Positions 35,133 through 45,744 of a stretch of 64,000 bases of DNA are shown here, piece by piece. The DNA lies in contig OY726566.1 of the NCBI GenBank assembly GCA_963383645.1, positions 94,717,779-94,781,778 of the forward strand, in the 5' to 3' direction. Source of the stretch: Muscardinus avellanarius (taxonomy: Eukaryota; Chordata; Mammalia; Rodentia; Gliridae). The translations under genes and the position numbers were made by a program. Under the pieces are notes generated by a model, which saw only the letters and a list, made by a program, of their open reading frames with translations, searched no databases and was not told where the DNA came from. The number at the start of each line of letters is the position of its first letter. Position 1 is the stretch's first letter.

Positions 35133-35556
35133 AGTAAAGCCAGCTCCTTGCGTAAATATAAAGAGGTACAACACGTCTTGGACACCCCCCAGAAATCCCC
35201 CTTTCGTAACCCAGAGGAATCTCATGGCTAATGCCTCAGAATGGCTGCAGTCCATGCAACAGAGGTCATTCGAAAGTCTGTCACCTCTTAAAAGCTCCAA
35301 GAAGAGGAAAAAACACTCTCAAACCTGGGCCAGAAAGACTGAACACCCGAAGCTTCCCGGCAGCACCTGGGAGTCTCCTCCCTACAGCATTGAAATGGAT
35401 GTGAGTGTTTTCAAAGTCAAGAATCTTCAAGCCGAGGAGGCCAGCCCGCAGACCTGCAGCCAGACAGACCCGCCTCTGACTCAAAGCCAGGAGGAGCAAC
35501 CAGAGAAGAACGAAGGCGAGCCCACCTTCCACCCGAAGTTCAAAAAGGACAATTAA
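35133..35556 (+). CDS. AGBL3: AGBL3 terminal coding exon with stop codon
   Basis: The last exon follows acceptor gtttctttcctag. CA carried from the previous exon plus A makes Gln, then VKPAPCVNIKRYNTSWTPPR and 120 further residues to a TAA stop. The segment NLMANASEWLQSMQQRSFE is recognisable AGBL3 sequence. The end is Lys, Glu and Gln rich, lacks hydrophobic stretches, and looks disordered. No frameshift is seen, so the gene appears intact across the window. Confidence 0.9.
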
Positions 35557-35618
35557 CCCTGCCGAGGCTGCCCTGAAAACTGTGGAGGAAAGATGGCATT
35601 TGCCGACATAGTAAAAAG

Positions 35619-35624
35619 AATAAA
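35619..35624 (+). terminator. AGBL3: AGBL3 polyadenylation signal
   Basis: AATAAA lies 63 nt after the AGBL3 stop codon, giving a very short 3' UTR. A second AATAAA at 36099-36104 is a possible distal site. Confidence 0.6.
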
Positions 35625-35639
35625 AGAAAAGCCCTTCCC

Positions 35640-38310
35640 TCGCCCACACCTCCCTCTTCACATGCATGTGCGGAGAGCAGACCACAGCTCTAGATAGCCC
35701 CGCCTCTTCACTGGGAACATCTTTCAGAGATTTTAAAAGAAATCCAGAGAAAATATAGAAAACTAAAAAAAAAAAAAAAAACTTAGAAATTCTGATTTAA
35801 TATTTGTCAATGTGAAAAAACTCTGAACTTTTTATTTCCTCCAAAATGACTTATGTATACACCACCAAAAAACTAAGACCTCAAGGGAAAACTGTCATGT
35901 ACTAGCACCGATTTAATCTCCCTGCCAGGCACCTTAATGAGTCAGGCAGCAAACAACACTTTCTGAATCTCTGTTCCGTGGTTGGTATGCTAGGAACCAC
36001 TAGTGATAGAAAAGATATGCTCCCCACTAGAAGATTACCCTGTAATTGTCCCTAGAAAGCACACGTGACTAAAACGATTGCAGAATAAGATGGTATGTAA
36101 TAAAATGATATGTTTTATACCTCCAACTAATACAAACACCATATATTAGAAGGTGCTAATTGCACAGACCAAAATATGGCACGAAATAGCACTGGCGTGT
36201 GTAGGGCATGGTTTAGAACTCAGTTTACCAAGTTTATAAGCAGGCCAGCGTGAGAAGGACTGCACAGGCACTTTCTCTCAGAGCTGTCGAGGGTACGTCT
36301 CCAGCCTTTTATTCTCGTGGATGCTCTGGAGCCAGATCAGCATGTCACCTTTTATCACCCGTAAGGCAGGAGGCCTGGGAGGGACTCCTGAAGGACGTGC
36401 AGAGGAACAGGTATGCCAGGCAGGTAAGTCGGGATGGATGGGGCAGGTGAGAGTCAACCTGTCCTGGGTCAACAGTGGCGTCTGTGTCAGGCTAAGACTG
36501 AGAAGAATGACGGTCAGGTGGACGAGGTCCTTTAAAGGTGCCACCCACAGCCCTCCTCGGACATGGGTGGAGCCAGCAACATCTGAGGGCAGTGACCTAC
36601 TGTCAGCATTTCAGTAGCCAGGGAAGATGTAAGGGACTCTGTACTGATGTTGAAAGAATACAAATTATGTCTTAAAGAATCTGATCATAGATTTCCTCTG
36701 GATTCTTTGCTGTCTGGTGGGAAACATCTTCTGAATAAGATAGGTTGGACTTTGGGGATAAGTATCCTGGTCCTCAGAGGGTCCCCCGACTTTTTGGTCT
36801 GAAATTCTCATCTCTGGTGACTTTCCAGGGGCAGGAACAGAGATCTGCTTTCTCCTGGGATTCCCTCTGCCAGTTAGGTGCTCAGGATTGGCAAAGCACT
36901 AGGATAATGTTCTGGCCACGATGGAGAACTCTCAAAATTCAATTTTGTCCTTATTCACTTAGATCGGGGGGGAAACCCTAAGCTCTGGGAAATTTTTATT
37001 TTAAATCAGTGAACCTTCAGCTGTCTGAGAACTTGAAATTGTAAACTCTGAAGCTGAGCATCTTTGTAAAGGATAAAATAACAAGCCAGTTTCTTGGAAG
37101 ATTGAAGTGTACAGATATTTCCTAAACAATCTTACTCTGGTCCTCAGCTATAATTGCTCTTTTTGTAGATAACCACAGGTATAGAAGAATTTATTTGGGA
37201 AATCTCTCTACATTTCTTTCAATTTTGCTATGAACCTAAAATTTCTTTTAAAAACAAAGTTTAATTTAAAAAATATTGAAATATAACGAACGGGCAGAGA
37301 TCCAGTTCCACAATGGTAGCCTTCCCCCCCCCCCTCTCTCTCTCTCTCCAGTGAATAAAACAAGATTGGTAAAATATTTTTTAGAAAAATCTGAACGTGT
37401 CAGGAAATTGTCCTAAAATCATGTATTAAATGAAGAGTCATTCAGTCAAGAAAATGTGCTAAACCCCAGTAAGAACAGGGAGGGTTGGTGGCTCTTGGGC
37501 CGGGCTGGGCTCCCTCCGTCCTTCACTCCAGTCTAGAGTAGCGGAATTCCAAAGGAACACAACCAAGAGGTCAAACGTGAGGAAGTTAGAAATAACACGG
37601 GGCAGAGAGAAGGGGACAAAGGAGAGACAGCCCGCCCAGCCTGATGGATTGCAGCTTTGGGTTTCTCACACAACACCGATACTGATTCCGATACCGTACT
37701 GTGGCGCTAAACCCAAAGTTAATGTACATGAAAAGGGGTGGATTTTCTGGAAGTTTTAAAAGTCCACCTTGCAGGCCGCTGTCCCTCGTGCACTCTCCCC
37801 TAGGACGCCTCTCTCCCTCTCTCTTCTTGGCCCCCTCTCCTCTTTATTCCCAATCCAAGACCCTTCTGTGGAATTTATCCAATAAAGTTTCTCATGGCTA
37901 CCTAACAGCATCCTCCTGAGGAAATCTTTCTTTGAAGGGGCATGAATGAAGGAAATACGGTCCTCTAACACAGGACTCCCTTCCTCCCCCCATCCGGAGA
38001 GCAACAGCTCTTCCTTGGGTACAGAAGGCTGGGAACAGGAAGGAGCCCTGGTCACCTTTGTCTCGGCTTCTTCGTGGGGTGGAGGTTCCGTATGTGAACT
38101 GTCCAGATAAAAAGTCCAGAGGCTACGGCCCCACCCAGCATCCTACTCCCAAACCAGACTCACCGCTTGGGAAAGAAGCGATCCTTGGTTGCCAGCCTCA
38201 CCTCCGGAGCCTCAGCCCGCAGGAGAAGCTGGCCATAGGACAGAGACCTCTGAAGCAGATAAACAGACCGAACAATGGAGGCTGGGCTGGTAAGAATTAG
38301 GAGATTAAGC
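35640..38310. other. SINE-free intergenic block downstream of AGBL3
   Basis: About 2.7 kb without a MEN element, unusual here. It holds a possible LTR end (37690-37975), a good plus-strand donor (GCAG before gtaagt at 36425) without a clear exon, and a C10(TC)n tract near 37326. No gene recognised. Confidence 0.4.
37690..37975 (+). mobile_element. Possible LTR 3' portion
   Basis: A pyrimidine-rich stretch leads to AATAAAGTTTCTCATGG near 37881 and ends about 90 nt later near CTCTAACA, as in retroviral R-U5 ends. The 5' boundary and family are not identified. Confidence 0.3.
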
Positions 38311-38312
38311 TG

Positions 38313-38728
38313 AGCATGGTGGCAGGTGCCTGTAATCCCTGTACTTGGGATGCTGAGACAGGAGGATCACAGGTTTGAAGCCAGCCTCAGCAACCTAGTG
38401 AGGCCCTCAGCAACTTGGTGAGACCCTATTTCAAAAAGAAATAGAACTGGCAGTGTAGTCCGGAAGTAGAAGGCGCTGGGTTTCAAGCCGGGCGTGGTGG
38501 CGCACGCTCGTAATCCCCATGCTTGGGAGGCAGAGACAGGAGGATCGTACAGCTTCGAAGCCAGTGAGGCTGTTTCCTGAGACCCTGTTTCCAAATAAAA
38601 AAGTATAAAATAGGTCTGGGAGTGAAGCCCAGAGGTAGAAGGGCTTCCACGAACCCCAGTACCACCAAGAAAAAAACACAGAAGGCCCTGGGTTCCATCC
38701 CCAGAGGCACACACACAAAAGAAAAAAA
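38313..38728 (+). mobile_element. Nested MEN SINEs with clear target duplication
   Basis: The outer element (38313-38486 and 38681-38728) is broken inside its ID arm by a full inner MEN at 38487-38680. gaaggcgctgggttt before and gaaggccctgggttc after are the target duplication. Confidence 0.92.
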
Positions 38729-38989
38729 AAAATTAGGAGATTAGCAGCTTGATAAAAATTGCAAGCTCAACAACAGACTTTTGTGGACTCTGTACCTTCT
38801 CTTTGTAAACTGTATTTATCAGAGTGAAACCAAAAGCAAGGAATAGCCTTTCATGGGTAGAAACAAAAAGAAAGAAAAGTAAAGACAGAGAATAAAAATT
38901 ATAGACCTCTAGTTAAAAGTGAAGGGATACACATTTAATTTTGATCTTCTCCAAACCTCACGAACTTTTGCTTCTTAAAGCAAAAAGTT

Positions 38990-39187
38990 GCCGGGCGTGG
39001 TGGCACACGCTTGTAATCCCCGCGCTTGGGAGGCGGAGACAGGAGGATCGCGCAGGTTCAAAGCCAGCCGCGCGCGCTGGGTTAGGAGACCCTGTTTCCA
39101 AATAAAAAATGTAAAAATAGGTCTGGGAGTGTAGCCCGGAGGTAGAAGGGCTTCCAGGAACCCCAGTACCACAAAAAAAAAAAAAAA
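38990..39187 (+). mobile_element. MEN SINE, young, CTTCCAGGAACCCC subfamily
   Basis: Perfect 11-bp target duplication agcaaaaagtt (38979-38989 and 39188-39198) and a long A tail. Confidence 0.95.
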
Positions 39188-39198
39188 AGCAAAAAGTT

Positions 39199-39390
39199 GA
39201 GTTGGAAGTGGTGGCGCACACTTGTAATTTCAGTACTTGGGAGGCTAAAATAAGAAGATGGAAGGTTCAAAATCAGCCTAGCAACTTAGGCCCTTCCCAA
39301 CTTTGTGAGACCCTGTTTCAGAATAAAAATTATATGGGCCTGAGGGTACAGCTCAAAGGTAGAATGCCCCTTGGTGGTTCAATCCCAACC
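39199..39390 (+). mobile_element. MEN SINE, old
   Basis: Starts gagttggaagtggtggcgca. Both halves are present but diverged. Confidence 0.8.
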
Positions 39391-39534
39391 TTGGTCAAGT
39401 GTGAGAGAACAAAGAAATTTTCAGTTTTGCAAGTTTTCAAAAAATTACCTTTGATGTGCCCATTTCTCAGTAAGTTCCTGGATATTCGTTTCATCAAAAT
39501 TGAATAAACAAGAAAAAGAAAATGCAGTGGTCTG

Positions 39535-39955
39535 AGATGTTGCTGTGGGTTCTTGTTCTTAGCTAGTTTAGAAAAAAATAGCCAGAACTACACTACTGCA
39601 AGCTTAAGCAAAGTTTTATCATTACAAAGATAGAAAGAAGAGACAGAACAATCCAAGCACTACATAAGAGGAGCGCAGTGGAGTGCCTTGACAGTAAGAC
39701 ACCAGGGTCTCTACATAAGAGGAGCGCAGTGGAGTGCCTTGACAGTAAGACACCAGGGTCTCTGAATGCGTACATTTTTTATAAGAACTCATTATCTCCC
39801 ATTCTCCATAATTAGCCAATAAGCTTCTTCTCCCACCAAAAGCAGGTGCAGGCCCGCCAGTTATCTCTGCTGTATGAGACTTTTCTATTAGCCTCCTTTG
39901 TTCATCCTCACAGGGACAGACAGGTCTGACATCACTGATCAAAATGTGTTACTTG
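39535..39955 (-). mobile_element. LTR-like repeat, copy 1, with internal tandem duplication
   Basis: It shares order and sequence blocks with 53015-53425: the TTCTTGTTCTTAGCTA-type end, then AAGCTTAA..TTTTAT.ATTACAAA, a minus-strand TATA-like TTATAAAAAA, and ..AAAATGTGTT. The shared promoter and poly(A)-like layout suggests an ERV LTR on the minus strand. Confidence 0.5.
39660..39761 (+). repeat. Perfect 51-bp tandem duplication inside the LTR-like repeat
   Basis: 39660-39710 and 39711-39761 are identical (each starts CTACATAAGAGGAGCGCAGT). The related copy at 53 kb lacks the duplication. Confidence 0.95.
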
Positions 39956-39957
39956 GA

Positions 39958-40154
39958 ATGGGGCGTGGTGGCGCACACTTGTAATTTCAGAATGTGGGAG
40001 GCTGAGACAGGAGGATAACGGTTTGTGGACAGTCTCAGCTATTTACTGAGACCCTTTGCAACTCAGTGAGACCCTGTTTCAAAATAAAGAATAAAATATA
40101 GGGCTGGGGGTGTAGCTCAAGATAAAATGCCCCTGGGGTTCCATCCCCAGTACC

Positions 40155-40185
<31 letters not shown>
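39958..40185 (+). mobile_element. MEN SINE
   Basis: CAGAATGTGGGAG subfamily with an A30 tail. Confidence 0.9.
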
Positions 40186-40187
<2 letters not shown>

Positions 40188-40267
40188 CGTCACTTAGCAA
40201 GGCCAGGGGCTGAGCGGTAGAAGCCTGCTTTTCTTGTTTGTTTGCTTGTTTGATTTTTAGTCTTAAG

Positions 40268-40362
40268 TTTTGGTTTTGGTTTTGGTTTTGGTTTTGGTTT
40301 TGTTTTTTTTTTTGTTTTTTTTTTTGTTTTTTTTTTTTTTTGTGTGTGTGTGTGTGTGTGTG
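40268..40362 (+). repeat. (TTTTGG)n, T-tract and (GT)n
   Basis: Five TTTTGG units, then T/G-interrupted T runs and GT repeats that form the tail complement of the next SINE. Confidence 0.9.
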
Positions 40363-40546
40363 TTACTGAGGATTGAACCCAGGGGAATTCTGAGCTACAC
40401 CCCTAGCCCTATTTTTTATTCTTTATTTTTGAAACAGAGTCTCACTAAGTTGTGGAGGCCTCACTAAGTAGCTGAGGCTGGCTGTGATCCTCCTGTCTCA
40501 GCCTCCCAAGTACTGGGATTACAAGTGTGCGCCACCACGCCTAGCT
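40363..40546 (-). mobile_element. MEN SINE
   Basis: ID arm complement (gaggattgaacccagggg) through caccacgcctagc. Confidence 0.88.
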
Positions 40547-40804
40547 TTATCCTCAAGTTTAAAGTGTGTATTGTCCACCTGAGTCCTTAGTGAGTTCTCA
40601 GATTTTTCCTATTTCTGTCTGCTAGAAGTTACTTATTATGTTGAAAAGTTGTTTTATAATAAAGAAAAGAAAGACACAGGAATATAGTCTTTGAGAGTAT
40701 GGAGGTTTGGGGCTATAACTATTTTGTGTTATGAGTAATTAATATTGGGTTAATTTAGCTTGCTTTTTTTTTTACCTTTTAACTTTAGTCTAAACTGTTG
40801 TAGA

Positions 40805-41013
40805 GCCGGGTGTTGGTGGCGCACTCTTGTTATCCCAGTAGTTGGGAGGCTGAGACAGGAGGATTTTGCAGGTTCAAAGCTAGCCTCAGCTACTTGGTGA
40901 GGCTCTCAGTAACTTGGTGAGACCCTGTTTCCAAATAAAAAAGAAAATAGGTCTGGGAGTGTAGCCTCTGGGTTCCATTTCCAGCACACCATAAATAAAT
41001 AAATAAACAAACA
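40805..41013 (+). mobile_element. MEN SINE with (AAAT)/(AAAC) tail
   Basis: Starts agccgggtgttggtggcgca. GTTTCCAAATAAA linker type. Confidence 0.87.
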
Positions 41014-41950
41014 AACTTGTGAGAGTCTGTAGATTTTTTTTTTCTAAGTGTAGGCGTCTGTATATTAACATTCAGTGTTCAGCTGGGCTAACAACCCAAC
41101 TTTTAGCTGACCGAAGTCAACCTTGGCTGCAGCTCTAGGCTGACAGTTTAGAGACAGAGAAAAAAATCTTATTGTTCTGCTTAAGTATAAAAGCTTGTTC
41201 TTATTAGCAAATAATACAGCCCTTATTAACAGCCAATACAGATTCAAACCCCACCCCCCATCAGAAAAGCCTTTGATATAGGAAATCAGAGTTCTACTAT
41301 AACAGAGGCCAAGGGAATCCCCAGGGTGGCGAAATGAGCTTCTGTTTGTAAGGGGGTGTCCAGGGGAAGGAAGAGGAACCCTGCGGGACTCAGCATTACT
41401 GGGTAGCTGTCTGTCCACTTAACCCGGCTTAGCCCTCAACCAAAAGTTCTGGTGGTCATGTGAGCAGCAGAAGCGATTTTTAAACTGGCCAAGAGTCCCT
41501 GTGACTTAAAAAAATAAAAGCTTTGTTCTGCTCTTATTTTGAAACAGATGTTCCATCTGCTCCAACATAGGCCTAAACTTACCCAAGTGAGAATGTTAAG
41601 GAGTCAAAGTTGTGCCTCTGAAAAGGGGATCCGATGGCCCAGCTGCTCCCCAGGGGCACGGGGAGGGGGTGGCCGCATCCCCACTACTGCACCGGCTGGG
41701 AGCATGGCACGACAGTGCTGAGGGCCCCTCCCAAATTAGAATCTAGATCGTGCTCGTCTTGAAGTTTAAATCATCTGAGCTCTCAGAGTTCCGGTCTCCT
41801 TTTCTTGCTGGAGTTTCAGTGGGACACGGCCAAGACCCCCACCTGGCTCTTTAAGTCTGAACGGCTCACCGGCCCCAGGGTGGGTTGTGTCTTTGGAGGA
41901 ACACCAAGTTGTTTACGTTCCTTATTTCTGAAAAGTCACGAGCCAGTTAA
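41014..41950. other. SINE-free sequence upstream of the ISRE motif
   Basis: Includes a minus-strand TATA-like box (complement of aagtataaaagc near 41184) and 41.7-41.9 kb sequence of rising GC content. No repeat family was recognised. A regulatory region or an unidentified LTR is possible. Confidence 0.35.
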
Positions 41951-41952
41951 AA

Positions 41953-41966
41953 AAACGAAAGTGAAA
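41953..41966 (+). promoter_or_regulatory. IRF/ISRE motif, candidate TMEM140 promoter element
   Basis: AAACGAAAGTGAAA matches the IRF-binding consensus AANNGAAANNGAAA exactly. A CRE/AP-1-like TGACATCAG follows at 41981. TMEM140 is a known interferon-stimulated gene with a distant non-coding first exon in other mammals, and its coding exon is 15 kb downstream on the same strand. The surrounding sequence (41.7-42.3 kb) is SINE-free and moderately GC-rich. Confidence 0.5.
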
Positions 41967-41969
41967 TCA

Positions 41970-42226
41970 GCTGAGAGGAGTGACATCAGTCAGCATAAAT
42001 GTACTAACAAAGTTCAAGAGCTGTTTGCTTTGGGCAGTGTGGTGCGTGCCTGCAAGCAGGACAGCCGCTGGGCTGCATCTCCCCGCAGCCCTCTCTCCTC
42101 CGCTGCCCAGGTTCTGCAGCCTGGCATTATTAGAAAACCAGCAAAGCGAAGATTCACCACCCGGCCGAACCTGGTTCCCTGCTCCACCTTGGCTAAGTGT
42201 TCCTGTGGACTCTGCACCTTCTTTTT
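41970..42226 (+). other. TMEM140: Candidate non-coding first exon of TMEM140
   Basis: Starting just after the ISRE-like site, this GC-enriched stretch ends at a donor with the strong core gtgagta at 42227. The bases before the donor (TTTTT) are not ideal. The transcription start is not visible, and the left boundary is a guess. The proposed link to the acceptor at 56999 is inferred only from strand, distance and the interferon motif. Confidence 0.25.
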
Positions 42227-42704
42227 GTGAGTACCTCCCCCACATCCACCCGCCGGCTCAGCTGCCCACCGCCGACTAAGACGGTGTTTTCTTCCCGGGT
42301 GTTTTATATTCTAGCAACTGGCATTGGGGTGAGGGGGGATCGATTGCAAGGTGTTTATGACCTCTCCACTGCCTCCTCCGTTCTCTCCTTCTGATCTGTC
42401 CCCTGGTTCTCTTCTTCTCTCTCCTCTCTCCAGCATCTACCTGTGTGCCTCTTGCCTCAGAGCGACGATGGTTACTCCGGGAGAAAAGTTTGCGCTCGCC
42501 ATGTACGGCGGGTTCTTGCACGGTCTGAAATGCAGTCCAGAGTGTAGGACACTGGGGACACATTGTTCATCAGAAATAAGCAGCCAGACAAGAGCAGGTC
42601 ACCAGCCAGCAGCAGCTGGACTTTTACTCAAAAGTAGTTCTGAAAACACCAAGAGACCTCAAATACATACTGAAGAGGAAGATTGCCAGGAAGATCTGTG
42701 TTCT
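42227..42704. other. Sequence downstream of the candidate TMEM140 exon 1
   Basis: Pyrimidine-rich, SINE-free. Open frames here are short and unconvincing. Confidence 0.4.
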
Positions 42705-42912
42705 TTTTTTGGAGAGGGTGGGTAGATACTGAGGATTGAACCCAGGAGCATCCTACCTGTGAGCTATGCCCCCAACCCTATTTTATTTTTTTTATCTTTA
42801 AGCAGAGTTTCACTAACTCACAGAGGGCCTCATTAAATGGCTAAGGCTGGTAGTAAACCTGTGATCCTCCTGTCTCCGCCTCCCAAGCGCTGTGACTACA
42901 GGTGTGCACGGC
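42705..42912 (-). mobile_element. MEN SINE
   Basis: Both arms. The B1 end has decayed (gtgcacggcc). Confidence 0.83.
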
Positions 42913-43061
42913 CAAAATCTGTTCCTGACTCAATGACTAGGGAAGGATCTAAGAGATTTTTAGACCCTGTGTTATTACGTTAGATTGCTTCTTATGCTTA
43001 GATGGATATTTGTGGTGGGAGTTTAGTTCTTGATGCAGATATCAAAAAGATTTTTCTCAGC

Positions 43062-43276
43062 CAGGCGTGGTGGCGCACGCTTGTAATCCCAGCATTCGGG
43101 AGGCTGAGACCAGACCATCGCGGTGAAGGGTCGCGGTTTGCAGACAGCCTCAGCTACTTAGTGAGGCCCTCTGTAACTTAGTGAGACACTGTTTCAAAAT
43201 AAAGAATAAAAAATAGGGCGGGGGCGGAACTTGGAGGTGAATGCCCCTGGGTTCCATCCCCAGACCCCCCCCAAAA
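43062..43276 (+). mobile_element. MEN SINE
   Basis: Starts gccaggcgtggtggcgcacg. Contains a short duplication (atcgcggtgaagggtcgcgg). Confidence 0.9.
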
Positions 43277-43279
43277 AAG

Positions 43280-44030
43280 ATTTTTCTCTGAAATGTGGAT
43301 TGTTGGGCTGACAGTTTCCATCATGATTTTTTTACCTGTAGAATCAAAAGTTTGGTTGACTTAGGAAAAACACCTATCTTCTTCTTCCCTTCTTCCCTCT
43401 CGAGAACTAATGTGTATTTTCAGTATCATCTTCCTGTAACACACCTGGTATTTCCAGATTCTTATTTCTGAGATTCAGCTCATGTGATGTTTTTCTTTCA
43501 GTTTTAAACACATTACCCCTTTTCAACTTTCTTTCCATATTGGTCCTCCCTGCTTTATCTGAAATTACTAAGGTTATGTTTTTTTTAAATAAATTTCAAT
43601 TTTTCTTAAAAATACCACGTAATTCTGGGAATATTTTAATGCTAAAAAGAGAAGAAAAGAACAATAGGCTATAATAACACCGCCCAGAAAAACCACAGCT
43701 AATATTAATATTTTTAAATAACTCCTTAATCTCCTTCTCCTACATACTCATACTGTAGAGTCCGATTTTATACCTGATTTTCCTAAAAGCTGTGTACTGT
43801 GCCATCATCATGATATATACAGATTTACTTCTAATATTGGGAATGCAAGTTGCTTTGGCTTTTTGCCAACATAACATAAACATTCCTCTGTATAAATCAC
43901 TGCTTACATTTCTGATTGCTGGTTTAGGGTGAATTCAAAAAAGTGGAATTAAGAGGCTAAAAAGATACAGCTATTTGCTGGGTTTTTAAATGCTTGTGCC
44001 CAAAGACCTCCCAGAAATTTTGCACAATTT
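43280..44030. other. Intergenic, nothing recognised
   Basis: AT-rich unique sequence. Confidence 0.5.
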
Positions 44031-44035
44031 TGTGT

Positions 44036-44267
44036 GTGTGTGTGGGGGGGGGGTACTGTAGGATTGAACCTAGAAACATCCTACCTCTGAGTTACACTCC
44101 CAATCCTTCTTATTTTTTTAATTTTATTTATTTATGTATTTATTTGAGGAGGATCGTCACTGGGTTGCTAAGAGTCTCAATACTTGCGGAGACTCTCCTA
44201 GAACCGGCCGTTCTCCTGTCTCAGCCTCTCAGCTCCTAGGATTACAGGAGTGCCCCACCACGCCCGG
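44036..44267 (-). mobile_element. MEN SINE, diverged
   Basis: G-rich tail junction (tgtggggggggg), then both arms, ending caccacgcccggc. Confidence 0.85.
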
Positions 44268-44619
44268 CCTCTGTACAAACTTTCACACCCACGATCCATC
44301 GCTGTGTGAGAAAGCCAGTTCTTCTGCCTTGCCAATCCAGAGGTGTTTTGTGTACAGTTTCAACAGGGAAACACAAAGGTTACATTATTTGGCACGTCTT
44401 TGATTACATTAGAAGAGGTGTAGATTGAGTTTTCGCCCTAATTAACTCCATTGTCTTCTTTTTAAATGATCTCTTCATATCCCCTTGTCCATTATTATGG
44501 CGTTTAATGACTTTTGAACTATTTGCATGGATAATTTTATAAATTAGCCTATTATTTTACATTTTTGAAGATATTTTCCATGCTTAATTATATTGGGATA
44601 TAATTAAAATATATTAAAA

Positions 44620-44715
44620 TAATACACACTATATATATACACACAGCCTATATACATATATATACTATATATATATACACACACAGCCCTTCATATATAT
44701 ATATATATATTTTTT
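44620..44715. repeat. (AT)n/(TATATAC) simple sequence
   Basis: Alternating TA/CA repeats forming an unstable AT-rich tract before a SINE. Confidence 0.9.
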
Positions 44716-45046
44716 TTTTCGGTACTGGGGATGGAACCCCAGGGGCATTTTACCTCTGAGTGACACCCCCAGCCCTATTTTATTTTTATTCTTTATTTTG
44801 AAACAGGGTCTCACTGAGTTGCGAAAGGCCTCACTAAGTAACTGAGGCTGGCTTCGAACTTGAGCAGTCCTCCTGTCTCAGCCTCCTAAATGCTGGGATT
44901 ACAAGCATGTGCCACCATACCCGGCTTTTTATATTTTATTTTGAAACAGTCTCACTAAGTTGCTAAAGTGCTGAGGCTGGCCTTGAACCTGTTATCCTCC
45001 TATCTCAGCTTCCGAAGTACTGGGATTACAGCCACGTACCTCTATA
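44716..45046 (-). mobile_element. MEN SINE and a second partial copy
   Basis: 44716-44926 is full length. 44927-45046 is a B1-half-only copy in the same orientation. Confidence 0.85.
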
Positions 45047-45267
45047 TTTAACTAAAAAACTATATTTTTAAATAGTTGAATCTATATAATTTTTTCTTTA
45101 TAGTTTTGATTTGCTTTTAAGTTCAGACTATCCTCTCTTGTTCAGAAATCAAATATTTAATTTTTTCTATATTTAAAAAATGTTCTTGAATCTACATGAA
45201 ATTTATTTTAATACGTAGCATGAAACAAGAACATGCAATAGTTTGGGCACTTTTTTCTTTTTCTCTC

Positions 45268-45742
45268 TCTCTTTTTTTTTTTTTTTTTTTTTTTTTGCCG
45301 GTCTGGGGATGGAACTCAAGGGCATTCAACCTCCAAGCTACACCCCCTGCCCTATTTTTTATTCTGTATTTTGAAACCGGGTCTCACTGAGTTGCAGAGG
45401 GTCTCACTAAGTAGCTGAGGCTGTCCTCGAACCGAGATCCTCTGGTCTCAGCCTCCAGAATGCTGGGATTACAAACTGTGCCACCACACCTGGCTCTTTT
45501 TCTTTCCTTTTTAATTTTTTTGGGGGGAAAGGGGGCTCTGGGGATGGAACCCAGGGGCATTCGACATCCGAGCTACACCCCTGGCCCTTTTTAAAAAATT
45601 ATTATTATTCTTTGATTTGAAACAGGGTCTCACTAAAGTTGCAGAGGGCCTCACTAAGTAGCTGAGGCTGTCCACAAACTGTGATCCTCGGGTCTCAGCT
45701 TCCTAAGTGCTGGGATTACAAGCGTGCACCACCATGCCCAGA
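45268..45742 (-). mobile_element. Two consecutive MEN SINEs
   Basis: 45268-45495 (T27 tail complement) and 45515-45742. Both are full length. Confidence 0.9.
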
Positions 45743-45744
45743 TC

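Noticed and set aside
39660..39761. Repeat array considered as CRISPR-like
   Set aside because: Two directly adjacent 51-bp copies with no spacers, in a mammalian LTR.
41805..42230. 141-codon plus-strand open frame near the ISRE
   Set aside because: No known motif, and it spans the proposed promoter and exon 1. Better explained by composition.
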